NCBI GenBank assembly: GCA_001604135.1
Contig: LVAT01000015.1
Location: 1-64,000 of the forward strand
Source of the DNA: Clostridiales bacterium Firm_14
Lineage (GTDB): Bacteria; Bacillota; Clostridia; Saccharofermentanales; Saccharofermentanaceae
Direction of reading: 5' to 3'
DNA: 64,000 nt
Shown one piece after another: positions 1 to 8,891 of the stretch. Below the pieces are notes generated by a model. The model was not told where the DNA came from and searched no databases. It saw only the letters and a program-made list of their open reading frames with translations. Each line of letters starts with the position of its first letter. Within the stretch, counting starts at the first letter, position 1. The translations under genes and the position numbers were made by a program.

Positions 1-7
1 GGTAACA

Positions 8-51
8 GAGGCTTATAGCCTCAGTGCAAACCACCCGTTTGACGGGTGGTT
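8..51. other. Two adjacent hairpins at the left edge
   Basis: A 6-bp stem (8-13 with 17-22, 3-base loop) is followed by a perfect 9-bp stem (29-37 with 43-51, loop TTTGA). There is no clear U-run after the second stem, so it is a poor intrinsic terminator. Paired short hairpins like this occur at the ends of IS200/IS605-type elements, but no transposase is visible and the element, if any, lies outside the window. It could equally be the 3' end of an upstream operon. Confidence 0.4.
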
Positions 52-86
52 ATGATTTGTGTCTGAAATAATGGCTTTTTCTAATA

Positions 87-95
87 TGTTATAAT
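87..95 (+). promoter_or_regulatory. Extended -10 promoter, predicted leaderless start
   Basis: TGT directly precedes a perfect TATAAT (90-95). The ATG of the next gene begins 6 bases after the hexamer, where transcription would be expected to start. No purine-rich ribosome site fits between, and no good -35 is seen. Confidence 0.55.
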
Positions 96-101
96 TCGCC
101 T

Positions 102-1085
102 ATGGTTCAAAAGGGCAAGGAAAAGAGCAAGATTGGTTTTCTTTTGGCGGCGCTGATCGTAGTAATACTTGGCGCCGGTCTGTATTTTGCTTTCTCTGAA
201 TTTGACCTGGGCCACAAATTAGAGCTCATGACCTATAAGAAGGTCAGGACTTCCGAAGAGCTCGTTTCCATGAAGAATGATCCCAAAGGGAAATATATCC
301 TCGCAGATGACATCGATCTTAACGGCGTTGACTGGGTCCCTTTTACCTTTAACGGCGTGTTGGAAGGCAACGGCCATGAGATAAGAAATCTTAAGGTAGT
401 CCGTACTGGAAGCGCTAAGAGGAGCACTTTCGACGGCAATATGAAAGAATACGATACGGAGTTTTCCGGACTGTTCGATGTCATGGAGGATGCCGAGGTC
501 AGGAATCTTACTCTGAATAATGTCGATGTCGACATTGATTCGGATGCGCCCTGTTTTATCGGAGCTGTTGCCGGATATATCGGCAATTCGAAGATAGTAA
601 ACTGCAATGTGACCGGCAGACTTAATCTCAGGGCACATGACAGGATGTTCGGTGTCGGAGGGATTGCCGGCTACGGCTATGGAAGGATCGATACGGTAAA
701 TGCCGATATTACGCTCGTATGCATCGATACGGACCGCGATACCAAGGATGAGCAGTTCATGGGCGGTGTCTGCGCGGCAGGTTACCCTGACATCGTATGC
801 TGTAAGATAAATATCGACGGATATGATTCGGATCACGGTTATGTCCATAACGGCGGCCTTATCGGAATGTTCCGGTTCTATCCTGAAGGAACTGAACGTG
901 ACGCGGAGATCGGCGGCAATCATGTAAGCGGAAAGATCACTTTCTTTGAGGATAACGAAGACAGAAGAGCTTACTGTGACGCTTATATCGGTGAGAGGAT
1001 GGAACGAATTGCGTACTGGTGGAGCAACAGCGATGAATTCACGTCAAATGAGGTATTTGAATATGATGTTGACCTTCTTCCGTGA
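102..1085 (+). CDS. Membrane-anchored beta-helix-like surface protein
   Basis: 327 residues, function unknown. A basic N-terminus (residues 1-10) leads into one transmembrane segment (about 11-31), so the rest should face outside. From about residue 70 it has repeated short blocks of the form G-x-(L/I)-x-G-x-G/N with buried Asn and Val (about 82-98, 121-141, 151-171, 183-199), as in right-handed beta-helix or GLUG-type adhesin modules. There is no catalytic motif I recognise. The start follows the -10 box by 6 bases with no ribosome site. Its 3' end overlaps the next gene by 53 bases, suggesting translational coupling. A role in surface adhesion or glycan contact is inference. Confidence 0.75.
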   Translation: MVQKGKEKSKIGFLLAALIVVILGAGLYFAFSEFDLGHKLELMTYKKVRTSEELVSMKNDPKGKYILADDIDLNGVDWVPFTFNGVLEGNGHEIRNLKVVRTGSAKRSTFDGNMKEYDTEFSGLFDVMEDAEVRNLTLNNVDVDIDSDAPCFIGAVAGYIGNSKIVNCNVTGRLNLRAHDRMFGVGGIAGYGYGRIDTVNADITLVCIDTDRDTKDEQFMGGVCAAGYPDIVCCKINIDGYDSDHGYVHNGGLIGMFRFYPEGTERDAEIGGNHVSGKITFFEDNEDRRAYCDAYIGERMERIAYWWSNSDEFTSNEVFEYDVDLLP

Positions 1086-2370
1086 TAACAGATGGAAGGC
1101 CCTTGCCTTATCCGCAGCGCTCATTCTGCCTGTTGCAGGATGTGCGGAAAAGCAGGCTCCCGCATTTGATCTCGGCAGCACCATTGAGGCTGAATCCTGC
1201 CTTATCAAGTCCTCGAAAAAAGTAAAGAACGGGAATTTCAGCGGCGGCAAAGGCGTAGGAAGCATCTCGAAGGAAGGCTCGATGGTCAGCTTTGCTTACG
1301 ACATTTCCTCTTCGGCACACTACGACATAAACATCTCATATGATAATCAGGGCGAAGCCGGAACTCTGGGCCTTTTTGTTGACGGCCATTTCTTTACGAA
1401 GGTCGGTTTCCCGAGCGGAAGCGGCACCGTAAAGGAGACCGTTACGCTTAAAGAGGGCGGCGGCAACTTATCTTTCCGCTATCTGCCGGGCGACGGCGAC
1501 ATTACGCTCGACAGCTTTAAGCTTGATAAAAGCGATAAGAAGATAGCAATGGTCGTAGCGCCCCATGAAGATGACGAGATACTGGGCTTTGCGGGCTCCA
1601 TTCAGAAGACTGTTGCAAACGGCGATATAGTTAAGGTCGTGCTCCTTACTAACGGCGATTATTTCGATAAGGACTTAGGACCCGTCCGCATCAGGGAGAC
1701 CATGAAGGCATTGGAAGTCCTCGGCGTCGATAAGAGCAACATCTATGTCATGGGCTACGGAGACATCATTATCCAGAGCCTTTATGAATGCTCTGATCCC
1801 AATATAGTTTTCGACGCGCCGAGCGGATACGATTCGACATATGGAGATCCGTCATCCAATCTCTACGACTATCACACGCTTGATACGGGAGCGCCCGCCA
1901 AGTACTGCTATACGAATTTTAAGAGTGACCTCTATAACATTTTCGATACGGTCAGACCGGACACTGTTTTCGCGACATCCGAAGCCGAATGGCATCCTGA
2001 CCACCGGTTCGCGTTTAAGATCGTAAAGGAGATAATCGAATCGCTCAATAAGGATAAGGGTTATCACACGACACTTTGCGAGGGCGTCATTCACGGCGAG
2101 AATCTGAAATGGCCTTATAAGCTTGAGACGGATGACAAGGGCGACATTAAGATCGTTGAATTTTCGGATCCGTTCCCGTCAGGCGGTGTCGGACGTGACT
2201 GGGATAAGGTTACGAAGATCACATTGACGGACGAAGAAGTATTGCTTAAGAAGAAGGCCATAGATGAGTTTGATACCCAGAATAACGGCGGAGCAAACTT
2301 CGACGGCAACAGCGAATTCAATTATGCTTTTTGCAAGCGGGATGAGTTTTACTGGGTTTACGAGTACTGA
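1033..2370 (+). CDS. Lipoprotein with CBM-like and PIG-L deacetylase domains
   Basis: 445 residues. A lipobox LPVAGC puts the lipidated Cys at residue 37; an alternative ATG at 1063 would give a more usual 26-residue signal. I chose 1033 because GGTGGAG lies 8 bases upstream. Residues about 45-165 look like a beta-sandwich carbohydrate-binding module (CBM6/35 style: EAES near its start, DSFKL at its end). Residues about 170-345 are a PIG-L/LmbE domain with the metal motif PHEDDE (177-182) and HPDHR (321-325), so it should be a zinc-dependent de-N-acetylase for a GlcNAc-type glycan. It starts inside the preceding gene. Its 3' end overlaps the convergent YfhO gene by 53 bases. Confidence 0.85.
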   Translation: MNSRQMRYLNMMLTFFRDNRWKALALSAALILPVAGCAEKQAPAFDLGSTIEAESCLIKSSKKVKNGNFSGGKGVGSISKEGSMVSFAYDISSSAHYDINISYDNQGEAGTLGLFVDGHFFTKVGFPSGSGTVKETVTLKEGGGNLSFRYLPGDGDITLDSFKLDKSDKKIAMVVAPHEDDEILGFAGSIQKTVANGDIVKVVLLTNGDYFDKDLGPVRIRETMKALEVLGVDKSNIYVMGYGDIIIQSLYECSDPNIVFDAPSGYDSTYGDPSSNLYDYHTLDTGAPAKYCYTNFKSDLYNIFDTVRPDTVFATSEAEWHPDHRFAFKIVKEIIESLNKDKGYHTTLCEGVIHGENLKWPYKLETDDKGDIKIVEFSDPFPSGGVGRDWDKVTKITLTDEEVLLKKKAIDEFDTQNNGGANFDGNSEFNYAFCKRDEFYWVYEY

Positions 2371-5026
2371 TCTTCTCGAAAACAATTACCGCAGCAAATA
2401 TCAATAATCCCAATGCACTGACCAGAAGGCCGGTTGCCATATGGGGCACCTTGTAACTTATCTCTATCTCGTTCTTGCCGTTTTCCAAAGGTATCGACAT
2501 GAGAGTGTTACCGATCACGTCGGCAGTTATTTCCTGACCGTTACGTGTTATCGTCCAGCCCTTCTCGACAGGGACGGAGATGAAAAGACTCTCGCCTGCT
2601 GAGGCATTATCGACTGTAAACCTGCCGTAGCCGTCCTTAATAACGGATGTATCAGCGGCTTTAAGGTTTGCTGCATCTGACGCTTCCTTCAGGACTGACA
2701 GGTCGAGAAGATAGAACTGCGCAGTATCTACGAGGCTCTCCGGATCAGAATCTGAATTGAATCTTATTCCGACCGTGACGTTCTTATCGTCTGAGACTAT
2801 CCTTACCATCGAAGGTGACAGGAACTGCGAATAATACATATAGTCTTTGCCGTTTACGGTAAGCCTTGCCCCGTCATCTGTCTTGGTGGGAATGTTGGCA
2901 TAGAGGATATAGTTATCAGGATCGTAAGAATCTCCCATATCAACTGAATAGATGACCGTTGAATCTTCGGATGAAGATGTGTATGCGGCAGGTACAAATA
3001 AGTCTTTGCCGGTATTCGTAAGCCTCTTGACCATGTCGTTTATATAGAACGCAGGGCAGGAGGATGAGCTGTCGTAATCGCCTGAACCGCTATATACAAA
3101 GGACGCAGGGAAAGCATAAGGATTAAGATAGATATCCTTAAATCCGTCAGTTCCCGTGAGCTTTTCAAGGCCTGAGTCATCGTCTGCGCCGGAAGGAAGG
3201 ATCACATACTTTACGCCCATAAGACTGTCTGCAGCAAGGTTCTCGGAAACTGTTGCCGTTATGGTAGCGCTGTGTGCGGCATAGCCTGCCTTGTCCATTA
3301 ATACGATGGTATTCTCGTCCGGATCGGAAACGAATGATGTGACCGAATTAAAGCCGAATGCCATGGGTTCGTTATATGAAGCAGGGAATCTGGACAAGTG
3401 AATGCTGTGGTATGAAGTCTGAAGAACGCGGTAGAAGGAATCATCGTTAATGGATTCAAGAAGCTTTTCTTCGTTCTTGATATAGTCTGAGAGTGACCCG
3501 ACGTTTGCAGTCGTGTAGCTGTCAGAAAGGATCAGCTGCCCGAACGATATTTCAAGAACGATAAGGAGTCCCAATGATCCTGCGCAGATCTTCTTAAGTG
3601 CTTTGTTTTTATTTCCGTTAGCGGTTATAAGGCACATGATAAGCGATATCAGGAGCGGAAAAACTATCTTGGAGATTATAGGAACGATCTCATAGTCAGC
3701 ATCTGTGAATGTGAGGGCTGCAAGAGACTGTGCGAACATCTGGTCTGAAAGTCTTGCCGGGAATAACAGGAGAAGCACCGTAACGAATACGGAGAAAACA
3801 GCTGCGATGACAGGCGGCATCCATGATCTGATCTTGCCCTTATCAGCTCCAAGGTAGTAACAGGATGCAAGGAAGATCAGCGCGAAGACACCGAGATACG
3901 TATATCTGTACCAGAATGATTCAACGACGCGGAGCATTGAGAACAATGCAACTAAAGGCTGCCAGAAATACATGAGCACGGTAAAGATAAGGATGATCCC
4001 GTAGAAGAACTTCTCCTTAAGAGGCTTTGCCGAAGCGATGAAGAGAAGGCAGACGCCAAGCAAGACAAAGCTTCCTGCAAAAAGGCTCACGCTTCCTTTG
4101 AGGCTTATCATTCCGAATGAATAGTTAAGAAGAACATCGTGAACGCCGCCGATAAAACTTAAGTCAGCGAGCATCGAAAGGCCGCCTTTGCCGTGCGTTC
4201 TCTCGGAGAGCTTCAAAAGCGTCGGAACGAGTATCGCCGAAGCTATAAGCAACGAACAGATACATGATAATGCGAAGCGTGCGCAGGCTGTCAGGAAATG
4301 CTTTAAGAAGGGCTTATCGTCATTCTTTCCGGCGATCCTGATCCTTGCAGATTCGAAGACGAACCAGAAGCAGCAGAACATCAGATCGATTATTCCGCTG
4401 TACCAGTTAAAGCAGATGGCAAGAGAAGCGGAGATTATCAGGAGATAGCTCTTTTTGCCGCGCGCGATCTTCTCTGCGCCCATGAGGATCAGGGGCAGCA
4501 TGTATGCGCCGTCAAGCCACATCGTATTGCTGCTCTGGGTAATGAAGAAAGGATTCAATGCATAGGATACGGAGAGGATCACTGAGACAAAGTATTTGGA
4601 CTTCGTATCAGGTTCAAATCTGTAAGTCAGATAAATTCCCATGAAGAGAGCTGCGAAAGCTGCCTTCAGGATGAAGAGGATGTTCATGAAGAGAGGAACA
4701 TCGGATTTGTTGAAGAAGACGACCAGAAGCGACAGGGGAGATGCCAGGTAATAGGTGAAGACAGAGAAGTTGCTGCCGCCGAGAGATTTGGTAAATGTAT
4801 ATGCGATCGATGACTTTCCTGTCAGGACATCCTTGTACCAGCAGAAGAGATCAACCATCTGGATCTCGCCGTCTCGGTAAAGAAGTCCGTAGTCTCCGAA
4901 CGGTGCCATTCCGAAGGTTGCGAAAACGATCAGAACTATGATGACGACCGACAAAAAAGAAATGCCTGATATCAATAGATAGGGCATTAATTCCTGTCTC
5001 TTTAACAATGGATCCTTCCTCGTCAT
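2318..5026 (-). CDS. YfhO family polytopic membrane protein
   Basis: 902 residues. The N-terminal half has about a dozen hydrophobic helices. It includes the YfhO-type start of a first helix followed by an acidic DGEIQ loop, and the motif FTKSLGGSN. A large soluble domain follows (about 500-860), then a last helix and a basic tail near 870-902. In Bacillus and Listeria, YfhO relatives glycosylate lipoteichoic or wall teichoic acids from lipid-linked sugars, acting as GT-C-fold glycosyltransferases. The same envelope role here is inference. The gene is transcribed alone toward the PIG-L gene and overlaps its 3' end, so the two transcripts would be antisense at their ends. No terminator separates them. 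Confidence 0.88.
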   Translation of the reverse strand: MTRKDPLLKRQELMPYLLISGISFLSVVIIVLIVFATFGMAPFGDYGLLYRDGEIQMVDLFCWYKDVLTGKSSIAYTFTKSLGGSNFSVFTYYLASPLSLLVVFFNKSDVPLFMNILFILKAAFAALFMGIYLTYRFEPDTKSKYFVSVILSVSYALNPFFITQSSNTMWLDGAYMLPLILMGAEKIARGKKSYLLIISASLAICFNWYSGIIDLMFCCFWFVFESARIRIAGKNDDKPFLKHFLTACARFALSCICSLLIASAILVPTLLKLSERTHGKGGLSMLADLSFIGGVHDVLLNYSFGMISLKGSVSLFAGSFVLLGVCLLFIASAKPLKEKFFYGIILIFTVLMYFWQPLVALFSMLRVVESFWYRYTYLGVFALIFLASCYYLGADKGKIRSWMPPVIAAVFSVFVTVLLLLFPARLSDQMFAQSLAALTFTDADYEIVPIISKIVFPLLISLIMCLITANGNKNKALKKICAGSLGLLIVLEISFGQLILSDSYTTANVGSLSDYIKNEEKLLESINDDSFYRVLQTSYHSIHLSRFPASYNEPMAFGFNSVTSFVSDPDENTIVLMDKAGYAAHSATITATVSENLAADSLMGVKYVILPSGADDDSGLEKLTGTDGFKDIYLNPYAFPASFVYSGSGDYDSSSSCPAFYINDMVKRLTNTGKDLFVPAAYTSSSEDSTVIYSVDMGDSYDPDNYILYANIPTKTDDGARLTVNGKDYMYYSQFLSPSMVRIVSDDKNVTVGIRFNSDSDPESLVDTAQFYLLDLSVLKEASDAANLKAADTSVIKDGYGRFTVDNASAGESLFISVPVEKGWTITRNGQEITADVIGNTLMSIPLENGKNEIEISYKVPHMATGLLVSALGLLIFAAVIVFEKISTRKPSKTHPACKKHN

Positions 5027-5167
5027 TAACCCGTTCCTTTTAGCCTTCGAAAAATAAATCGCAAGGATTCTTTACCTGAATATTACTCGTAAATTGTAAC
5101 ACATGCATTATTCGAGAGAATAACGACAGTTATATATATTTATTTGATAGGATTTGGCATTTAGTGA

Positions 5168-5176
5168 TGATATAAT
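5168..5176 (+). promoter_or_regulatory. Extended -10 promoter of the cellulase gene
   Basis: TGA precedes a perfect TATAAT (5171-5176). The nearest -35-like hexamer, TTGATA at 5144-5149, is 21 bases away, which is too long to be ideal. The expected leader is about 28 bases and contains AGGAGG. Confidence 0.55.
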
Positions 5177-5210
5177 TCTCAAATGTAAAGAATCCGACAG
5201 GAGGCTTGTT

Positions 5211-7454
5211 ATGAAAAAGAGAATTGTAAGTGTGATCCTTGCAGGTTCCATGCTCTTAAGCCTGGCAGCTTGCGACGGCAGCAATTCAGGCGTTTTAGAA
5301 TCTCAGACAGAGACTGAGACTTCAGAAGTAACTGAACCTACTGAGACCGAACCGTCGATCATGGGATTCAACATGATCAACAACGGCGATTTCTCAAGTA
5401 AGACTCACGAATGGCATACATATTTCGAAGGCGGCGACGGCCTGATGACGGTAAACGATAAGGGCGAACTCCAGTTCGATTGCAAGATGGTCGGCATCAA
5501 GGAGTGGTCCAACCAGTTCTACTATGACGGTTTCGCCCTTTATAAGAACTGCAAGTATGAGATGCAGTTCGACTGCTATTCCAACGTAGAGCGTGACTTA
5601 GGCTACAGGATCCAGGTAAACGGCGGAGACTATCACGCATACAGCGAAGAGACGATCCATGTCGGACCTGAAGTACAGCATTTCGACATCGTTTTCACAA
5701 TGGAAGAAGATACTGATCCGGCTCCGCGCCTTTGTTTCAATATGGGAAAATTTGCAAATAATTCAGGATTCAAGGAGCACACAGTCTGCTTCGATAATTT
5801 CGATTTAAGATGCATCGACGATACAGGTTATGTTGAAGGTGACAGTGCTTCCGGCACAGCCGCAAAACTCATCAATCTCAACCAGGTAGGATATCTTCCT
5901 AACGCTGCTAAGGTTGCTGTATTAAATGGTGACGCCATCACATCCAAAGCTTCCGTTGTTGACATCGCTACCGGCAACGCCGTTTATGAGGGTGATGTTT
6001 CAACGGCTGTCATGAACGCTTCAACAGGCAGAAATGAAGCAAGATTTGATTTCTCTAGCGTTACTGCACCGGGTACTTATAAGGTCGTGGCAGGCGAGCA
6101 GGAATCATTCGAATTTAAGATCGGCGCTGACGTTTACGATGAAGCATTTAAGGCTACGCTCCGCATGTTCTATCTCCAGAGATGCGGCATGGAGCTTACA
6201 GCTGACCTCGCTGGCGATTTTGCTCATCCTGAATGCCACAAGGACCAGGCTACGATCTTCGGTACAAGCGAGAAGATCGATGTGTCCGGCGGCTGGCATG
6301 ATGCAGGTGACTACGGAAGATATGTTGTCACAGGTGCTAAATCCGCTGCTGACCTGATGCTCGCTTACAAGCTCTATCCGAAGGCTTTTGACGACAATTG
6401 CAACATCCCTGAATCAGGCAACGGCATTCCCGATGTCCTTGACGAAGTAAGATATGAGCTCGACTGGCTCTTCAAGATGCAGAATTCAGAAGGCGGCGTA
6501 TACCACAAGGTTACATGCGCTAACTTCCCGACATTCGTAATGCCTGAAGAAGAGACAGAGGAGCTTATCGTTACACCCGTATCCACAACTGCCACAGCAG
6601 ACTTCGCTGCAGTTATGGCACTGGCATCCACGATCTATGCTGAATACGACATGCCTTACTCACAGAGATTGCTCGACGCTGCTACGAGAGCTACGAATTA
6701 TCTCGAGAAGCACAAGAGCATTGAAGGTGCCAAGAACCCTGACGGTATCGTAACAGGCGAATATCCCGACGAGAAGGATATCGATGAGAGACTCTGGGCA
6801 TATGCCGAGCTCTTCAAGGCTACAGGCGATTTTGTCTACGATGAGGAATTCATCAAGCTCATGCAGGAAGGCGGATCATGTGCTAATGATCTCGGCTGGC
6901 AGGGCGTAAGCGCTTATGCGGGATATGCATATCTCTCATCTCCCACAAAGGGCAAATTCTACGATGCAGTGCTCGCAAGCTTTATGAGCGGTATCGCAGA
7001 CGTTGAGGCTACGGCAGCAACAGACAGCTACAATTGTTCTCTCAAGGAATTCCCTTGGGGCAGCAACATGACAGTTGCAAACAATGCCATGTATGTGCTC
7101 CTCTATGACCAGATCGCAGGAGACAGCAGGAGCGGTGAGGTAGCAAGCCAGCAGCTCAACTATATCCTCGGAACAAACGGTACAGGCTACTGCTTCCTTA
7201 CGGGATTCGGTTCGCTCTCTCCAGAGCATCCTCACCACAGACCTTCACAGGCTAAGAAGAGTGCCGTTCCGGGAATGGTCGCAGGAGGCCCTAACCAGAA
7301 CATCGAAGATCCTTATGCACAGAACGTTCTTAAAGATACGGCACCTGCTCTCTGCTATGCAGACAGCGACCAGGCTTACTCACTTAACGAAGTAACGATC
7401 TACTGGAATTCACCTGTAGTATTCCTCTTCGCTTACGTTAAGAGCCAGGGCTGA
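5211..7454 (+). CDS. GH9 endoglucanase-type lipoprotein with CBM and Ig-like domains
   Basis: 747 residues. ATG 5211 follows ACAGGAGG by 6 bases, and the upstream TTG-type extension is not credible. A lipobox LSLAAC puts the anchored Cys at residue 21, followed by a Thr/Glu-rich linker. Residues about 52-205 resemble a CBM4/9 beta-sandwich, about 220-305 a CelD_N Ig-like domain (NLNQVGYLP), and the rest a GH9 catalytic domain. The aspartate pair of GGWHDAGDYGRY (360-371) and the late signature YADSDQAYSLNE-VTIYWNS, which contains the catalytic Glu, are intact. It should cut internal beta-1,4-glucan bonds. There is no dockerin, so it would be tethered to the cell membrane rather than held in a cellulosome. 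Confidence 0.93.
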   Translation: MKKRIVSVILAGSMLLSLAACDGSNSGVLESQTETETSEVTEPTETEPSIMGFNMINNGDFSSKTHEWHTYFEGGDGLMTVNDKGELQFDCKMVGIKEWSNQFYYDGFALYKNCKYEMQFDCYSNVERDLGYRIQVNGGDYHAYSEETIHVGPEVQHFDIVFTMEEDTDPAPRLCFNMGKFANNSGFKEHTVCFDNFDLRCIDDTGYVEGDSASGTAAKLINLNQVGYLPNAAKVAVLNGDAITSKASVVDIATGNAVYEGDVSTAVMNASTGRNEARFDFSSVTAPGTYKVVAGEQESFEFKIGADVYDEAFKATLRMFYLQRCGMELTADLAGDFAHPECHKDQATIFGTSEKIDVSGGWHDAGDYGRYVVTGAKSAADLMLAYKLYPKAFDDNCNIPESGNGIPDVLDEVRYELDWLFKMQNSEGGVYHKVTCANFPTFVMPEEETEELIVTPVSTTATADFAAVMALASTIYAEYDMPYSQRLLDAATRATNYLEKHKSIEGAKNPDGIVTGEYPDEKDIDERLWAYAELFKATGDFVYDEEFIKLMQEGGSCANDLGWQGVSAYAGYAYLSSPTKGKFYDAVLASFMSGIADVEATAATDSYNCSLKEFPWGSNMTVANNAMYVLLYDQIAGDSRSGEVASQQLNYILGTNGTGYCFLTGFGSLSPEHPHHRPSQAKKSAVPGMVAGGPNQNIEDPYAQNVLKDTAPALCYADSDQAYSLNEVTIYWNSPVVFLFAYVKSQG

Positions 7455-7476
7455 TAATTCACATAATTAAGATCAA

Positions 7477-7515
7477 CAGGGTCTGTCACGATTTGTCCGG
7501 ACAGGCCCTGTTTTT
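7477..7515 (+). terminator. Intrinsic terminator after the cellulase gene
   Basis: An 11-bp stem (7477-7487 with 7500-7510, one G-U pair) is followed by five T residues. Confidence 0.85.
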
Positions 7516-7519
7516 ATTA

Positions 7520-7528
7520 TGTTAAAAT
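7520..7528 (+). promoter_or_regulatory. Extended -10 promoter of the nitroreductase gene
   Basis: TGT precedes TAAAAT (7523-7528), immediately after the terminator. The leader then contains a run of six G residues (7551-7556) ahead of the ATG. No -35 is evident. Confidence 0.4.
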
Positions 7529-7564
7529 ATCCATTGGAAAAACTTATTTCGGGGGGCCATACTG

Positions 7565-8335
7565 ATGGACAGTTCATACTATGACTTGATCTTCAAGCGC
7601 AAATCTTTCCACAGATACGGCGAGCCGGACGGTAAGACCATTACACAGGAAGAGTTAAATGAGATCTCTGAGATGTGGTATAAGTTTACCCCGCTTTTCG
7701 ACGGCATCAGGACTAAGATCAAGATCGTCCCGGGCGCGCAGACGAGCTGCAACAGGGGAGAAGAATACTGCATCCTCATCTACAGCGAGAATAAGCCCGG
7801 GTATCTCCAGAACATCGGATATATAGGCGAGCAGCTGGACCTGTATCTTACCGGCAAGGGCATAGGACCTCTCTGGTTCGGTGTCGGAAGGACCAAGGAA
7901 CGGAAGTACGATGGCCTGGAATACGTCATCATGATGGCTATAAGAAAGATCGATGACGATTCCAAATTCAGAAAGCCCGGCGACCTCTCCACATTTATCC
8001 GCGTTCCGGTTGATGAATTCTGGGAAGGCCCTTCGATCGAAGGCGTTACTGAAGCCGTAAGGCTCACTCCCACGGCTTGCAATATCCAGCCTTGGAAAGT
8101 GGTAAACAAAGGCGACGGAACGCTCGAGGTGTACCGTTACAGAAGACCCGGAAAGCACGGCATAATCCCGCCGTTCAGACTCGCTTATTTCGGAAGCATC
8201 GACATCGGAATATTCATGCTCTTCTTGGACATCTGCCTGGAGCATAAGTGGATCCCATTTGAGCGCGAGCTTACGCCTGATGACGGTAACTTCCGTAGGC
8301 TTAACCTCAATGCCGTATACAAACTGAAAGGATAA
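7565..8335 (+). CDS. Nitroreductase family protein (TM1586-like)
   Basis: 256 residues. The N-terminus carries the nitroreductase KRKSFHRYG motif (about 11-19), an FMN phosphate-binding arginine pattern. The C-terminal half has LTPTACNIQPW (about 168-178), the second signature of the family (A-x-N-x-Q-P-W). Size and layout fit the internally duplicated TM1586-type nitroreductases rather than the short NfsA/NfsB type, so it should bind FMN in the cytoplasm; the substrate is unknown. The ribosome site is a G-rich run about 8 bases upstream of ATG. The flavodoxin gene follows after 11 bases, probably in the same transcript, so flavodoxin could be its electron donor (inference). Confidence 0.85.
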   Translation: MDSSYYDLIFKRKSFHRYGEPDGKTITQEELNEISEMWYKFTPLFDGIRTKIKIVPGAQTSCNRGEEYCILIYSENKPGYLQNIGYIGEQLDLYLTGKGIGPLWFGVGRTKERKYDGLEYVIMMAIRKIDDDSKFRKPGDLSTFIRVPVDEFWEGPSIEGVTEAVRLTPTACNIQPWKVVNKGDGTLEVYRYRRPGKHGIIPPFRLAYFGSIDIGIFMLFLDICLEHKWIPFERELTPDDGNFRRLNLNAVYKLKG

Positions 8336-8346
8336 TCGTAAATATC

Positions 8347-8832
8347 ATGAAGACTGCGATCGTTTATTATTCAATGCACGGCAATGTGCGTTATGTTGCT
8401 GAGATAGCCGCGAAAGAATTAGGCGCCGATCTCATCGGAATTAAACCTGTAAAGGCATATCCCGACAAGGGCGCGATGCAGTTTATCTGGGGCGGTTCTG
8501 CAGTAACTTTTAAGAAAAAGCCTGACCTGGAACCTTATAGCTTTAATGCGGCAGATTACGATCTCGTGATCATCGGAACACCGGTATGGGCAGGCACTTT
8601 CACGCCTCCGCTCCGTACTTTTTTCGAGAACAATGATCTGACAGGAAAGAAGATCGCGGCCATCGTAACAAGCGGCGGCGGTGATTCAGCAAAGTGCCTT
8701 CAGGCAATAAAGGAAGCTGCAAAAGCGGATTCTCTTGCTGCAACCTTGAGCCTTGTCGACCCCAAGGATAAGCCGGCAGACGATACGGAAGAGAAGGTCT
8801 CCCGGTTCGTCGAAGCTTGTAAAGCATTGTAA
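8347..8832 (+). CDS. Flavodoxin family protein
   Basis: 161 residues with the flavodoxin fold. The FMN-phosphate loop YYSMHGNVRYVA (about 8-19) is a variant of the usual (S/T)-x-T-G-x-T loop, with His-Gly in place of Thr-Gly. A second flavin loop, GTPVWAGTFTPPLRTF, is at about 78-93 and TSGGGD at about 108-113. It is a cytoplasmic one- or two-electron carrier. It follows the nitroreductase gene by 11 bases with only a weak ribosome site, which suggests coupled translation. The partner is not known, but the upstream flavoenzyme is the obvious candidate. Confidence 0.88.
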   Translation: MKTAIVYYSMHGNVRYVAEIAAKELGADLIGIKPVKAYPDKGAMQFIWGGSAVTFKKKPDLEPYSFNAADYDLVIIGTPVWAGTFTPPLRTFFENNDLTGKKIAAIVTSGGGDSAKCLQAIKEAAKADSLAATLSLVDPKDKPADDTEEKVSRFVEACKAL

Positions 8833-8891
8833 TTACGGCGTTTTGGGGTAATATAAACATAGCTTGATACTATGTTTTGGAAAGGTTTCCG

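Noticed and set aside
219-923. 234-codon minus-strand ORF opposite the first gene
   Set aside because: The plus-strand reading has a membrane anchor, repeated Gly/Asn blocks and a promoter in place; the reverse has none.
7655-8245. 196-codon minus-strand ORF opposite the nitroreductase gene
   Set aside because: Antisense shadow of a recognisable family member, without start signals.
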